Assembly: GCA_964578535.1 (NCBI GenBank)
Contig: CAZODI010000004.1
Location: forward strand, 52,103 to 116,102
Reading direction: 5' to 3'
Source of the DNA: PHBD01 sp964578535
GTDB taxonomy: Bacteria; Desulfobacterota; Syntrophia; Syntrophales; PHBD01
Length of the DNA stretch: 64,000 nt
Shown piece by piece: positions 9,068 to 17,698 of this stretch; within the stretch, counting starts at the first letter, position 1; each line of letters opens with the position of its first letter. Made by a program: the position numbers and the translations under genes. The notes beneath the pieces were generated by a model that did not search any database, was not told the DNA's origin, and was given only the letters and a program-made list of their open reading frames with translations.

Positions 9068-10675
9068 TCAGGGGGTTTTCCCGGCTTTGGGACGCCCGAT
9101 CCTCCGCCGCAGAGCATCCGCCAGGGAGGTCATCTCGGGGCTCCGGACGAACCAGGCGGAGAGGAGGAACGCCCCGCCCCCGAGCGTCACCGTCAGGGCG
9201 AGGAAAACGGCCCTCTCGAAGAAGGGACCCGAGGCCCTCCACGGATACACGAGATCAACCCCGAGGATGACGCCCCACATCACCGCGGAGGAAAAGAGGA
9301 CCTTGCCCAGGGAGGGATAGAAGTCCCGCATCAGGAAGGGGCCGATCCGGCGCCAGAGGATCACGGAAAGCATCCCCACGTTCACCGCCGAGGCGATGGC
9401 CGTCGCCAGGGCGATGCCTCCGTGCTTCATGGGAAACATCAAGGCCACGCTGAAGGCGACGTTGACCACCAGGGCGACGATGGCCGCCTTCATGGGGGAT
9501 TTTGTGTCCTGGAGGGAGTAGAAGGCCGAGACGATGACCCGGATGACCGAAAACGCCCACAGGCCCGTGGAATAGCACAGGAGAGCCCAGGCCGTCTGCA
9601 TCGTGGACTCCGTGGTGAAGGCCCCCCGCTCGAAGAGGACCGAGATGATCGGGACCCGCAGCGCAATCAGGGCCACCATGGAGGGGATCGTGATGAAGAG
9701 CATCAGCCGGAGCGAAAAGGAGATCGTCTTCTTCATCTCGTCGAAGCGGCCCTGGGCCACCTGCTCGGAGAAGCTGGGGAGGGTCGCCGTCCCGATCGCA
9801 ATGGCAAACACCCCGAGGGGGAGCTCCACCATCCGGTCGGCGTAGTAAAGGTACGACACGCTGCCTTTGGGCAGGAGCGACGCCAGGACCGTCCCGATGA
9901 AGACATTGATCTGGTAGATGGCGGCACCGAAGACCGCCGGCATCATCAGGGCTCCGATGCGCCGGACGCCGGGGTGGCGGAACGCGAAATTGAGCTTGAG
10001 CCGCACCCCCATCTTCACCAGGAACGGCCACTGCATGACCAGCTGGAGGACACCGCCGGCCATGACGCCCACGGCGAGCCCCACGATGGGCTCGGCAAAG
10101 AAGTCCTTCAGGAGGAGCGCTCCCAGGATCATGGTGATGTTGAGCATCACCGGCGAGAGGGCCGGGGCGGCGAAGTGCCGGAGGGAGTTGAGGATCCCCA
10201 TGCACAGGGCCACCAGGGAGATGAAGAAGATGTAGGGAAACATCAGGCGGGTCAGGAAGACCGCCAGGTTGTACTGCTCGGGGACCCTCGAGAATCCTGG
10301 CGCCATGACGGTGACGATCAGGGGAGCGAACAGAACGCCCAGGAGCGAGACGATGACCAGGATGATCGACAGGGCTGTGAAGGCCACATCGGCCAGCTCG
10401 AAGGCCTCCTCCCGGGACTTCTTCTTGAGGTACTCCGTGAAGACGGGAACGAAGGAGACTGTCAGGGACCCCTCGGCCAGGAGGCGCCGGAGCATGTTGG
10501 GGATCCGGAAGGCCACGAAAAAGGCGTCCGTGGCTATCCCCGCGCCGAAAAAGGCGGCAATGACCACGTCCCGGACAAAGCCGAAGACCCGGGACAGCAT
10601 CGTCGCCAGCCCGACCACGCCCGCCGCCCGGGCAACCTTTGCATTCTCGGAACGGACCGGCTTATCCGTGCTCAC
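9068..10675 (-). CDS. murJ: Lipid II flippase MurJ
   Basis: 535 residues. MurJ moves undecaprenyl-linked peptidoglycan precursor across the inner membrane. About 14 hydrophobic helices are visible, and the N-terminal signature (ATMLSRVFGFVRDVVIA, then TDAFFVAFRIPNMLRRL, then AEGSLTVSFVPVF) is diagnostic of MviN/MurJ. The start is GTG at 10675, overlapping the stop of the upstream DUF167 gene by 4 nt, which implies translational coupling. Length is normal. Confidence 0.95.
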   Translation of the reverse strand: MSTDKPVRSENAKVARAAGVVGLATMLSRVFGFVRDVVIAAFFGAGIATDAFFVAFRIPNMLRRLLAEGSLTVSFVPVFTEYLKKKSREEAFELADVAFTALSIILVIVSLLGVLFAPLIVTVMAPGFSRVPEQYNLAVFLTRLMFPYIFFISLVALCMGILNSLRHFAAPALSPVMLNITMILGALLLKDFFAEPIVGLAVGVMAGGVLQLVMQWPFLVKMGVRLKLNFAFRHPGVRRIGALMMPAVFGAAIYQINVFIGTVLASLLPKGSVSYLYYADRMVELPLGVFAIAIGTATLPSFSEQVAQGRFDEMKKTISFSLRLMLFITIPSMVALIALRVPIISVLFERGAFTTESTMQTAWALLCYSTGLWAFSVIRVIVSAFYSLQDTKSPMKAAIVALVVNVAFSVALMFPMKHGGIALATAIASAVNVGMLSVILWRRIGPFLMRDFYPSLGKVLFSSAVMWGVILGVDLVYPWRASGPFFERAVFLALTVTLGGGAFLLSAWFVRSPEMTSLADALRRRIGRPKAGKTP

Positions 10676-10983
10676 GGTTTCCCTTCTCCCAGGAGCCCTG
10701 CCAGCCGCTGTTCCAGTTCCCGCCGGTCCAGGCCGGAAATGGCGAACGTCTTCGTTTTCGACGCCGGGCCCGCCACAAGGGTGACCTGGGATCTTCGGAT
10801 TCCCAGTGCCTCCGCGAGAAAGCGGAGACAGGCCTCGTTGGCCTGCCCCTCCACCGGAGGGGCCGTGATCTTGAGCTTCAGCGCCCCGTCCTGGACGCCC
10901 GAGGCCTCCGTCCGGGAGGACCGCGGCAGCACCCGGACTTTGAGCGCCAGGCCGGTTTTCGTTTCGGTGAGCGGAATCGTCAT
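10672..10983 (-). CDS. DUF167 / YggU family protein
   Basis: 103 residues. The core 'LKVRVLPRSSR ... LKLKITAPPVEGQANEACLRFLAEALG ... VAGPASKTKTFAI' is the full UPF0235/DUF167 fold. Function is unknown in the family; it often sits next to yggT, as here. It lies 28 bp after yggT and overlaps murJ, forming a yggT-yggU-murJ unit. Confidence 0.9.
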   Translation of the reverse strand: MTIPLTETKTGLALKVRVLPRSSRTEASGVQDGALKLKITAPPVEGQANEACLRFLAEALGIRRSQVTLVAGPASKTKTFAISGLDRRELEQRLAGLLGEGKP

Positions 10984-11011
10984 GACGTCATCCGGCGCGG
11001 AGCGGCCGGGA

Positions 11012-11308
11012 TCAGAAGCGCACGGCAGCCTGGATCAGGGTCCGGACCAGAAACTCCTGGAGGAAGAAAATGATCAGGAGGACCAGGATGGGCGAGAGAT
11101 CGATGCCGCCGGTGCGGAACGGAATCATTCTTCTGAGCGGTGCCAGGACCGGCTCGGTGGCCCGGTAGAGAAAGCGGACGATCGGGTTATAGGGATCCGG
11201 GTTCACCCAGGAGACCAGGGCCCGGGCGATGATGATCCACATGTAGAGGGTCAGGATCAGGTTGATGACCTTGGCAACGGCCACGATCAGGTTTTCTGCG
11301 ACAAACAT
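11012..11308 (-). CDS. YggT family membrane protein
   Basis: 98 residues from the ATG at 11308, which is preceded by a perfect AGGAGG; a longer reading has no such site. Two hydrophobic segments (about 8-30 and 70-92) flank the conserved SWVNPDPYNPIVRFLYRATEPVLAP stretch (quoted in part: NPDPYNPIVRFL), typical of YggT. The family is linked to cell-envelope or division-plane functions in other bacteria, but its biochemical role is not settled. Confidence 0.9.
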   Translation of the reverse strand: MFVAENLIVAVAKVINLILTLYMWIIIARALVSWVNPDPYNPIVRFLYRATEPVLAPLRRMIPFRTGGIDLSPILVLLIIFFLQEFLVRTLIQAAVRF

Positions 11309-11413
11309 GATGCCTCCTGGGATCGTCCCCGCCGCCGGGGCCATCCGCTCCCGCCCCGCCGGCCGGGAGTGATGGCGGAAATCGGTCCGCCGGGAAGAAA
11401 GACGGGGTTGCCC

Positions 11414-12187
11414 CTACAGGGATTCCACGAAGTCCGAAACGGCCTGGTTGAAGGCCTCCGGATTCTCCATCATGACGAAATGGCCCGCCCCGGGAATCCG
11501 GGCCATCTTCGCCCCCGGAATGGCGTCCCGGAGGAACTCCGAAAGGGCCGGGGGCGTCATCTTGTCGTCCTCCCCGCAGACGACCAGGGTGGGGACCGCG
11601 ATGGAACCGGCCGTCTCCGTCAGGTCCAGGCGGTCGCAGGCCGTCAGGTCGCCGTGGAAAATCATGGCATCCACCCGCGACAGACTCTCGACCATGATTT
11701 TATCGAACCGTTCCCGGTTGGCCTTGGCGAAGGAAAACTTGACGACCATCTCGTAGATCGGCGCCGGATTTGTCTTCAGGCCTTCCAGGATGGCCGGGTT
11801 CACCGGCATGCGGGCACCGCCGCCGACGGGAACGATTCCCGCAAGAAGGGATCCGTACTTGACGGCAAACGTGAGGCTGGTGGCTGCGCCGAGGGAATGG
11901 CCGATCAGGACCGGCCGGGCGATGCCCAGGGCGGCGATCGTTTTCCGGACCCATTCCACGTTGGCGTCCACCGACTGCTCACCGGGCCCTTCGGACCGGC
12001 CGTGTCCCGGGAGCTCGAGAACCGCGATCGGAAAGCGGTCTTTCAAGGCGGAATACTGGTAAATCCAGTTCGTGTGATCACCCGCGGAACCATGGATGAA
12101 CACGAGTGTTATCCGGGACGAATCCGAGAAATCCCCGTTCACCCAGGCGGAAAGCTTCCTGCCGGCCACATCCACCGTTCGCATCAT
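11414..12187 (-). CDS. Alpha/beta hydrolase
   Basis: 257 residues. The fold is clear: oxyanion-hole HGSAGDH, nucleophile elbow GHSLGAA, acid in CGEDDKMTP, and catalytic His in GAGHFVMM near the C-terminus. No signal peptide, so cytoplasmic. The substrate cannot be told from sequence; homologues include esterases and C-C hydrolases. The start at 12187 (second of several ATGs) has AGGAGGGG upstream. It is divergent from proC across 141 bp, and 105 bp from yggT. Confidence 0.8.
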   Translation of the reverse strand: MMRTVDVAGRKLSAWVNGDFSDSSRITLVFIHGSAGDHTNWIYQYSALKDRFPIAVLELPGHGRSEGPGEQSVDANVEWVRKTIAALGIARPVLIGHSLGAATSLTFAVKYGSLLAGIVPVGGGARMPVNPAILEGLKTNPAPIYEMVVKFSFAKANRERFDKIMVESLSRVDAMIFHGDLTACDRLDLTETAGSIAVPTLVVCGEDDKMTPPALSEFLRDAIPGAKMARIPGAGHFVMMENPEAFNQAVSDFVESL

Positions 12188-12257
12188 GATCGATCCCCTC
12201 CTGTCTGGCAGTGGGGCATGGTGTAGCATATCCAGCGGGACTTGCGCAAATGAAAGC

Positions 12258-12287
12258 TTGACGCCGGCCGAAAGGATCTCCTATGAT
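12258..12287 (+). promoter_or_regulatory. proC promoter
   Basis: TTGACG (12258-12263), 18-bp spacer, TATGAT (12282-12287). The predicted start near 12294 leaves a 35-nt leader. Confidence 0.65.
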
Positions 12288-12328
12288 TCCCGACATTTCA
12301 GCACACCCGAAAAGGAGGGCACGGTGCG

Positions 12329-13147
12329 ATGGACCAAAAGACGAGGATCGGTTTCATCGGCGGCGGGAAAATGGGCGGCGCCATCGTCGGGGGGCTTCTC
12401 GCCCGGGGCGTTGCGGACGCCGGCCGGATCTGGGTCTCCGACATGGAGACGGACAGGCTTAAGGAACTGAAAGATCTCCATGGAGTTCATACTTCGACGG
12501 ACAACAGGGCGGTCGCGAAGAACGCCGACATCCTGATCCTTGCCGTCAAACCCCAGGTCATGGGGCCGGTCCTCAAGGAGCTTGCCGGGTCCGTCGGCCG
12601 AACCAAGCTGGTCATCTCCATTGCGGCGGGGATTCCGCTGGCGTTCCTCGAAGGAAACCTCGGAAAGGGGGTACGGGTCATCCGCACCATGCCCAACACG
12701 CCGGCCCTCATCGGCGAGGGCGCCACGGCCCTGGCCCGGGGGAGCCACGCCACGGACCGGGATATGGAAACGGCCCGCCGGATCTTCGATGCCGTGGGAA
12801 AGACCGTCATCGTCCCGGAAAGCCAGATGGACGCCGTGACGGGCCTCAGCGGCAGCGGACCCGCGTACGGGTTCATCATGCTGGAGGCCCTCTCCGACGG
12901 GGGGGTCCGCATGGGGCTTCCCCGGGACACGGCACTGCTCCTGGCGGCGCAGACGATGCTGGGGGCGGCAAAGCTGTTCCTTTCCGGGGACAGGCATCCC
13001 GGCCAGCTCAAGGACATGGTAACCTCCCCGGGCGGGACAACCATCGCGGGGATCCAGGCGCTGGAGGAGGGAGGACTGCGGGCGGCCCTGATCCGGGCCG
13101 TGGAGGCAGCGACCCTGCGCTCCCAGGAACTGGGAAAAACAAAATAG
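12329..13147 (+). CDS. proC: Pyrroline-5-carboxylate reductase
   Basis: 272 residues. It catalyses the last step of proline synthesis, reducing pyrroline-5-carboxylate with NAD(P)H. The N-terminal Rossmann motif GFIGGGKMGGAI, the VKPQ turn, MPNTPALIGEG and the C-terminal signature GLSGSGPAYGF ... TSPGGTTIAGIQALEEGG are all present. Length is normal. It has its own promoter and is followed by paired hairpins, so it appears monocistronic. Confidence 0.96.
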   Translation: MDQKTRIGFIGGGKMGGAIVGGLLARGVADAGRIWVSDMETDRLKELKDLHGVHTSTDNRAVAKNADILILAVKPQVMGPVLKELAGSVGRTKLVISIAAGIPLAFLEGNLGKGVRVIRTMPNTPALIGEGATALARGSHATDRDMETARRIFDAVGKTVIVPESQMDAVTGLSGSGPAYGFIMLEALSDGGVRMGLPRDTALLLAAQTMLGAAKLFLSGDRHPGQLKDMVTSPGGTTIAGIQALEEGGLRAALIRAVEAATLRSQELGKTK

Positions 13148-13209
13148 GGGGCGGATTTCGAATCCGCCCCCCGGATCGGCCCAGGCCTTTGCGAATTCCG
13201 CAAAGGCCT
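13147..13209. terminator. Two hairpins between convergent proC and rng
   Basis: First stem 13147-13157 with 13161-13171 (perfect 11 bp, 3-nt loop) overlaps the proC stop. Second stem 13183-13193 with 13199-13209 (perfect 11 bp, loop AATTC) is followed by CACGTTTTC on the plus strand. Neither has a strong T tract, but placed tail to tail between two genes they likely end both transcripts. Confidence 0.55.
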
Positions 13210-13220
13210 TCACGTTTTCA

Positions 13221-15167
13221 TCACCGCCGCATCGAAAAAAATCCCCCGAAGGAGTCGTCTTCGTCATCCAGGTCGAAGACCGATTCCCCGTCCAGCGGGA
13301 TGCTTGCGCCGGACAATTCCCCTCCGCCATCCGGTGAGACTTCGGCATCTCCCTTCTTCTCGCCCCGGCTTCCTGATCTTCTGCGGCGGCGCGGCCGACG
13401 GCGGGATTTCTTCTTCGGCGTCTCCTGTCCCGGTAATGCCCCGGTGGCTTCGGCGGCTTCCGGCGTTTCGGACGGCGTCGCAGTCGGAACCGGCTCCGTC
13501 GCTGGTTCCTGGCGAGCCTGCTCTTCAGCGGCCCCGGAAATTTTCCGGGGCTCCTTCACCGGGGCACCCTTCGCCTGTTTTTTCGGCTGCCTGCGCTGTT
13601 TTTTCACCGCCGGTGCCGGCGCCGCTTCCGGGGCCTCGGCTTCCTCGGCCATCTCCTCGGGCTCTTCCGCCCTTCCCCTATCCGATTCCGTTTCCTCATC
13701 CCGCACCGGGGCCGACGGTCTGCTTACGGAGTCCAGGTGGATCACGTCCCATGCCATGTCGGGGTTTCCGGAGATATGGATGTCCATATCGAACTGGGTT
13801 TCCAGTTTCAGGAGTTCGGGGCGCTTCTGGTTCTGCAGGTAGTCCGCGACCTCACTGGGGAGGGTGACCTTCAGCATCGCCGAGTGCCCCTTCACGGCCT
13901 GGGTCTGGATCCTCCGGTAGGCCGCCAGAGCCGTCGATTCCAGCGATGGCCGGACACCCCGGCCCTTGCAGAACGGGCACATGGAAAAGCTGATTTCCTG
14001 GATGGTCGGCTGCTTCTTCTGCCTGGAGAGCTCCAGCATGCCGAACTTGGAGATCCGGGAGAGCTGGATCCGCGACCGGTCGAGGCTCAGGGCCTTCTTG
14101 AAGGCTTTTTCCACCTCCGCCCGATGCTTGCTGTCGGCCATATCGATAAAATCGATGACGATGAGCCCGCCGAGGTCCCGAAGGCGCAACTGCCTTGCGA
14201 TCTCCTCCGCCGCGTCGAGGTTGGTCCGAAACGCCGTCTCCTCAACGTTGCGCTTGTTGGACCCCCGGCCCGAGTTCACGTCGATGGTGATCATTGCCTC
14301 CGTCGGGTTGATGACGATATGGCCGCCCGACCTGAGATCGACCCGCTCCTGGTAGATCACGCGGATCTGGTCCTCCAGGCTGTGCTGGTCGAAGATGGGG
14401 GTGTCCGCCTTGTGGAGCTTGACGAACTTTGCCATCCGCGGCGACACGACCTTGCAGTAATTCCGCATCTTCTTGAAGGTTTCCTGGTCGTCGACCAGAA
14501 TCTCCTCGATGTCGGATGTGTAGTAGTCCCGGAGGGCCAGGACGCCGAAATCGCTTTCCTGGTAAATGAGAGCCGGCGAGGGGGACTCCTTCTCCGCCTT
14601 CTGGATCTCCTTCCAGAGGCGGAGCTGGTTCTGGTAGTCCCGGGTCAGCTCCTGCTTGGTACGGGTCATGCCGGCGGTCCGGACGATGAGCCCCATGCCT
14701 TCCCCGACACGGATCTGCTCCACCAGTTCCTTCAGGCGCTTCCGGTCTTCCTCGTCCTCGATCTTCCGGGAAACACCGCTACCGGCCTTGTTGGGCAGGA
14801 GAACGAGGTAGCGGCCGGGAAGGGAAAGGTAGGTCGTGAGGAGCGCCCCCTTGCGCTCGCTCATCTCGCGGAGAACCTGGACGAGCACTTCCTGGCCTGT
14901 TTTGAGGACGGGACGCCCTCCTTCTCCGGCGGTGAAGTAGTCGTCGCTCACGTCCCGAAGCGGCAGGAAACCGTCCCGCCTGCCCCCGTAATTCACGAAG
15001 GCCGCCTGGAGCCCCCGCTCGACCTTCAGGACCGTTCCCTTGTAGATGTTGCCCGTGATGGGTTCCCGCACGGACATCTGGATATAGAATTCCAGCAGCT
15101 TGCCCGCGTCGACGATGGCCATGCGCTTCTGCTCGACGTGCACGGCATTGATGAGCATTCGTTTCAT
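13221..15167 (-). CDS. rng: Ribonuclease E/G family endoribonuclease
   Basis: 648 residues. An S1-like RNA-binding domain (about 35-125) is followed by the DNase I-like catalytic core with the Mg-binding aspartates in ITIDVNSGRG (about residue 296) and VIDFIDM (about 339). The zinc-link CPFCKGRG (about 400) is present. Residues after about 490 form a disordered Ala/Glu/Pro tail with a KKKSRRRPRRRRR basic patch near 600 and an acidic end; such tails in RNase E bind RNA and partners. Core length fits RNase G, while the tail makes it RNase E-like. It is 13 bp downstream of the Sua5-like gene. Expected role is rRNA processing and mRNA decay. Confidence 0.93.
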   Translation of the reverse strand: MKRMLINAVHVEQKRMAIVDAGKLLEFYIQMSVREPITGNIYKGTVLKVERGLQAAFVNYGGRRDGFLPLRDVSDDYFTAGEGGRPVLKTGQEVLVQVLREMSERKGALLTTYLSLPGRYLVLLPNKAGSGVSRKIEDEEDRKRLKELVEQIRVGEGMGLIVRTAGMTRTKQELTRDYQNQLRLWKEIQKAEKESPSPALIYQESDFGVLALRDYYTSDIEEILVDDQETFKKMRNYCKVVSPRMAKFVKLHKADTPIFDQHSLEDQIRVIYQERVDLRSGGHIVINPTEAMITIDVNSGRGSNKRNVEETAFRTNLDAAEEIARQLRLRDLGGLIVIDFIDMADSKHRAEVEKAFKKALSLDRSRIQLSRISKFGMLELSRQKKQPTIQEISFSMCPFCKGRGVRPSLESTALAAYRRIQTQAVKGHSAMLKVTLPSEVADYLQNQKRPELLKLETQFDMDIHISGNPDMAWDVIHLDSVSRPSAPVRDEETESDRGRAEEPEEMAEEAEAPEAAPAPAVKKQRRQPKKQAKGAPVKEPRKISGAAEEQARQEPATEPVPTATPSETPEAAEATGALPGQETPKKKSRRRPRRRRRSGSRGEKKGDAEVSPDGGGELSGASIPLDGESVFDLDDEDDSFGGFFSMRR

Positions 15168-15180
15168 GACGGTTCCTTTC

Positions 15181-15789
15181 TCAGAGAAAGGCCGAGACGT
15201 CCCCCTTGCCGACCCGGATCACCTCCGCTTCGTCCTGCAGCAGGCTGATCACGCTGGATTCCTCCGGCACCAGGCTCCCCCCGTCGATGACCAGATCGAC
15301 GCAGTGTCCGAACTTCTTCTCGATCTCCCGGGGGTCGTTCATGTAGCTTCCGTCTTCCAACTTGACGGATGTGCTGATGATGGGCGAACCCAGTTCGGCC
15401 AGGAGAGCGTTGCAGACGGCATTGTCCGGTACGCGGATGCCCGTGGTCTGACGCTTGGGGAGGATGATCTTGGGAACCAGCCTGGAAGCCTCCAGGATGA
15501 AGGTGTACGGCCCGGGGAGAAGCCTTCTCATGATCTTGTAGGCATAATCGGTGACCCGGGCGTACTGGCTGATGTCTTTCAGGTCGGCGCAGATGAAGCT
15601 CAGGGGCTTGCTTCTGTCCCGCCTCTTGATCTGATAGATTCGTTCGATTCCTTTTTTATTGTACAGATCGCAGCCCAGACCGTAAACCGTATCCGTCGGG
15701 TACACGACAAGGCCTCCGGCCTTGAGCACATCGACGGCCCTCCGGATCTGTCTCGGCTGAGGGTGCGAATTGTGGATTGCCAACAGCAT
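15181..15789 (-). CDS. Sua5/YciO/YrdC threonylcarbamoyl-AMP synthase homologue
   Basis: 202 residues. The YrdC domain motifs VVYPTDTVYGLGCD, KRRDRSKPLSFIC and TGIRVPDNAVCNALL are clear; members make threonylcarbamoyl-AMP for tRNA t6A37. It lacks the extra C-terminal Sua5 domain. The PTDTVYGLGC and KRRDRSKP variants are closer to the YciO branch, whose activity is less certain, so I give no symbol. The start at 15789 (MLLAIHN) is chosen from homology; its ribosome-binding site is weak. It lies between cimA and rng and probably belongs to the same transcript. Confidence 0.85.
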   Translation of the reverse strand: MLLAIHNSHPQPRQIRRAVDVLKAGGLVVYPTDTVYGLGCDLYNKKGIERIYQIKRRDRSKPLSFICADLKDISQYARVTDYAYKIMRRLLPGPYTFILEASRLVPKIILPKRQTTGIRVPDNAVCNALLAELGSPIISTSVKLEDGSYMNDPREIEKKFGHCVDLVIDGGSLVPEESSVISLLQDEAEVIRVGKGDVSAFL

Positions 15790-15879
15790 ACATACCGCTT
15801 CTCGAGGGGACCGTGCCGGCCCCCTTCCCCGCAAAACTACATGAGGTTATCAAATGGTGCCCGTATTGGCAATGAATAC

Positions 15880-17490
15880 TTACGCCGGTGCGGTTTCCCG
15901 CCGCCTGTGATTCTTGTTGAGGCGATCCTTGCTGAGCTTGTACTGCATGCTGTCCACGAGGGCGTACCAGCTGGCCTCGATGACGTTCTCCGAAACGCCG
16001 ATGGTGCTCCAGGCCTCCTTTTCGTCGGCCGACTCGATCATGACCTTGACCATCGCCGCCGTTCCCTCGCTCCCTTCGACAATCCGGACCTTGAAGTCCG
16101 TCAGGTGCATCCCCCCGATCTCAGGGTAGAATTTCACCAGGGCCTTCCGGAGGGCGTGATCCAGGGCGTTGATGGGACCGTTCCCCTCGGCGGCCGTCAG
16201 TTCTTCCTCGTCGCCCACGGAGATCTTGATCGTCGCCAGGGCGGTGGAGGGATGATGGGCGGTCTTCACCACGGCCACGTTGAAACACTCCAGGACAAAG
16301 GGCTCGGAGAACTCGCCGGTGGCCTTGCGGATCAGGAGCGAAAGGGACCCGTCGGCGGCGTCGAACTGGTACCCCTTGTCTTCCATCTGCTTGATCTGCT
16401 TCACAATCTTTTTGCTCACCGTGCCGTCTTTCCCCAGGTCGATGCCCAGTTCCCGGGCCTTGTATTCGATGTTGCTCCGGCCGGCCATGTCGGAGACGAG
16501 AACACGCTGGTGGTTCCCCACCAGTTCCGGCCGGATGTGCTCGTAGGCCTCCGCGTTCTTCAGGATGGCGTTGACATGGACGCCGCCCTTGTGGGCGAAG
16601 GCGCTCCGGCCCGTGAACGGCATGGAGTTCTGGGGCGGCACATTGGCCACGTCGCTCACATAGAGGGACAGGTTCGTCATCTGCCGTAGGGCCGATTCGG
16701 AGAGACAGCGCCGGCGCATCTTGAGCTGAAGGTTGCAGACGGTGGCGACCAGGTCGGCATTGCCGCAGCGCTCGCCGAATCCGTTGACCGTCCCCTGGAT
16801 CATCTTCGCCCCGGCCTCCACGGCAGCAAGCGTGTTGGCCACCCCGACACCCCCGTCATTATGGGCATGCATGCCCAGTTTGGCCTTGGGAAGGGACTTT
16901 GCAACCAGCCGGACGATCTCCGACACCTCGTGGGGCAGGGTGCCTCCGTTGGTGTCGCACAGGACGATCACGTCGGCCCCTGCCGCGAAGGCCGCCTGCA
17001 GGGTCTGCATGGCGTAATCGCCGTTGCGCTTGAAGCCGTCGAAGAAATGCTCCGCGTCGTAAATCACCTCGCGCCCCCGGGACTTGAGAAAGGCAACGGA
17101 GTCACCGATCATCGCCAGGTTTTCCTCCAGCGTCGTCGCCAGAACCTCCTTGACGTGGAGATCCCAGGACTTGCCGAAGATGGTCGCCACCGGCGTGGCT
17201 GCGTCGAGGATGGCCTCCAGGTTTTCCGATGCCTCGGGGCGGATGCCCGGCCTCCGGGTGCTGCCGAAGGCCGCCAGCCGGGCGTGCTTCAGGGACGCTT
17301 TCTTGGCCAGTTCGAAGAACCGGACGTCTTTCGGATTCGAGCCGGGCCATCCGCCCTCGATATAGTGGAATCCCATTTCATCAAGGCGGCGGGCGATCCG
17401 GAGCTTGTCCTCCGCCGTGAAGTTGATCATCTCCCCCTGGGCCCCGTCCCGGAGGGTCGTGTCGTAGACCAGGATGTCGGTTTTCGTCAT
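15880..17490 (-). CDS. cimA: (R)-citramalate synthase
   Basis: 536 residues. It condenses pyruvate and acetyl-CoA to citramalate, the first step of the threonine-independent isoleucine route known in Geobacter and some archaea. The TIM-barrel HMGL-like domain (1-280) has YDTTLRDGAQGE and HAHNDGGVGVANT, and the C-terminal LeuA-type allosteric domain spans roughly 395-520. The long form with FGKSWDLHVKEVL and GTVNGFGERCGNADL belongs to the citramalate synthase subgroup rather than 2-isopropylmalate synthase, although the two cannot be fully separated by eye. The start at 17490 follows GAGGAG. A terminator hairpin with eight U residues lies directly before this site, and an isoleucine-rich leader peptide lies further upstream, showing control by attenuation. 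Confidence 0.92.
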   Translation of the reverse strand: MTKTDILVYDTTLRDGAQGEMINFTAEDKLRIARRLDEMGFHYIEGGWPGSNPKDVRFFELAKKASLKHARLAAFGSTRRPGIRPEASENLEAILDAATPVATIFGKSWDLHVKEVLATTLEENLAMIGDSVAFLKSRGREVIYDAEHFFDGFKRNGDYAMQTLQAAFAAGADVIVLCDTNGGTLPHEVSEIVRLVAKSLPKAKLGMHAHNDGGVGVANTLAAVEAGAKMIQGTVNGFGERCGNADLVATVCNLQLKMRRRCLSESALRQMTNLSLYVSDVANVPPQNSMPFTGRSAFAHKGGVHVNAILKNAEAYEHIRPELVGNHQRVLVSDMAGRSNIEYKARELGIDLGKDGTVSKKIVKQIKQMEDKGYQFDAADGSLSLLIRKATGEFSEPFVLECFNVAVVKTAHHPSTALATIKISVGDEEELTAAEGNGPINALDHALRKALVKFYPEIGGMHLTDFKVRIVEGSEGTAAMVKVMIESADEKEAWSTIGVSENVIEASWYALVDSMQYKLSKDRLNKNHRRRETAPA

Positions 17491-17505
17491 GTGCGGGCTC
17501 CTCAC

Positions 17506-17543
17506 AAAAAAAATCCGTTACCAGGGCTGGCCTGATAACGGAT
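17506..17543 (-). terminator. Leader terminator (attenuator 3:4 hairpin) of cimA
   Basis: On the minus strand, 17531-17543 pairs with 17513-17525 (13 positions, one G-T wobble), loop of five, followed by eight T residues (complement of 17506-17513). It ends about 16 nt upstream of the cimA start codon and 30 nt past the leader peptide stop, so it can only act as a conditional terminator for cimA. Confidence 0.9.
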
Positions 17544-17609
17544 GGTTGTTGCGCTCTTCGATGTTGGGCGGGTCTATCCCCCGATCAGGCCTCCTATGTC
17601 AGGAGTCCT
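17529..17609 (-). promoter_or_regulatory. Attenuator switch upstream of cimA
   Basis: Three competing RNA pairings are visible on the minus strand. 1:2 pause hairpin: 17601-17609 (AGGACTCCT) with 17587-17595 (AGGAGGCCT), 8 of 9 pairs, loop GACAT. 2:3 antiterminator: GGCCTGAT (17584-17591) with ATCAGGCC (17529-17536), perfect 8 bp, extendable by CGG/CCG across a bulge. 3:4 terminator as listed separately. Region 2 lies in leader codons 20-24, so a ribosome at the stop codon masks it, while one stalled at isoleucine codons 8-15 leaves it free. Confidence 0.85.
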
Positions 17610-17654
17610 AATTATGCCGCTGATAATGATGATGGAGGAAATCCGGCCGGCCAT
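17574..17654 (-). CDS. Isoleucine-rich leader peptide of cimA
   Basis: 26 codons plus TAG. Nine codons are isoleucine: positions 5, 8-11, 14, 15, 20 and 24, with four in a row at 8-11 and a mix of ATC, ATT and the rare ATA. The peptide begins MAGRISSIIII and ends GGLIGG. A purine-rich stretch (GGAAGGAAGAG, then GAGAGAG) precedes the ATG. It is placed between the promoter and the terminator hairpin in the classic order. Its job is to sense charged tRNA-Ile by ribosome stalling; the peptide itself likely has no function. It is too short for usual gene calling. Confidence 0.88.
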   Translation of the reverse strand: MAGRISSIIIISGIIRTPDIGGLIGG

Positions 17655-17698
17655 CTCTCTCGTGCTCTTCCTTCCTTGCTGATTCCAAGTGAAGCCGC

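Noticed and set aside
9047..12226. Long plus-strand open frame of over 1000 codons antisense to murJ, yggU, yggT and the hydrolase
   Set aside because: Composition is Asp/His/Gly/Arg-rich low complexity typical of antisense frames in GC-rich DNA; the minus strand holds clear known genes.
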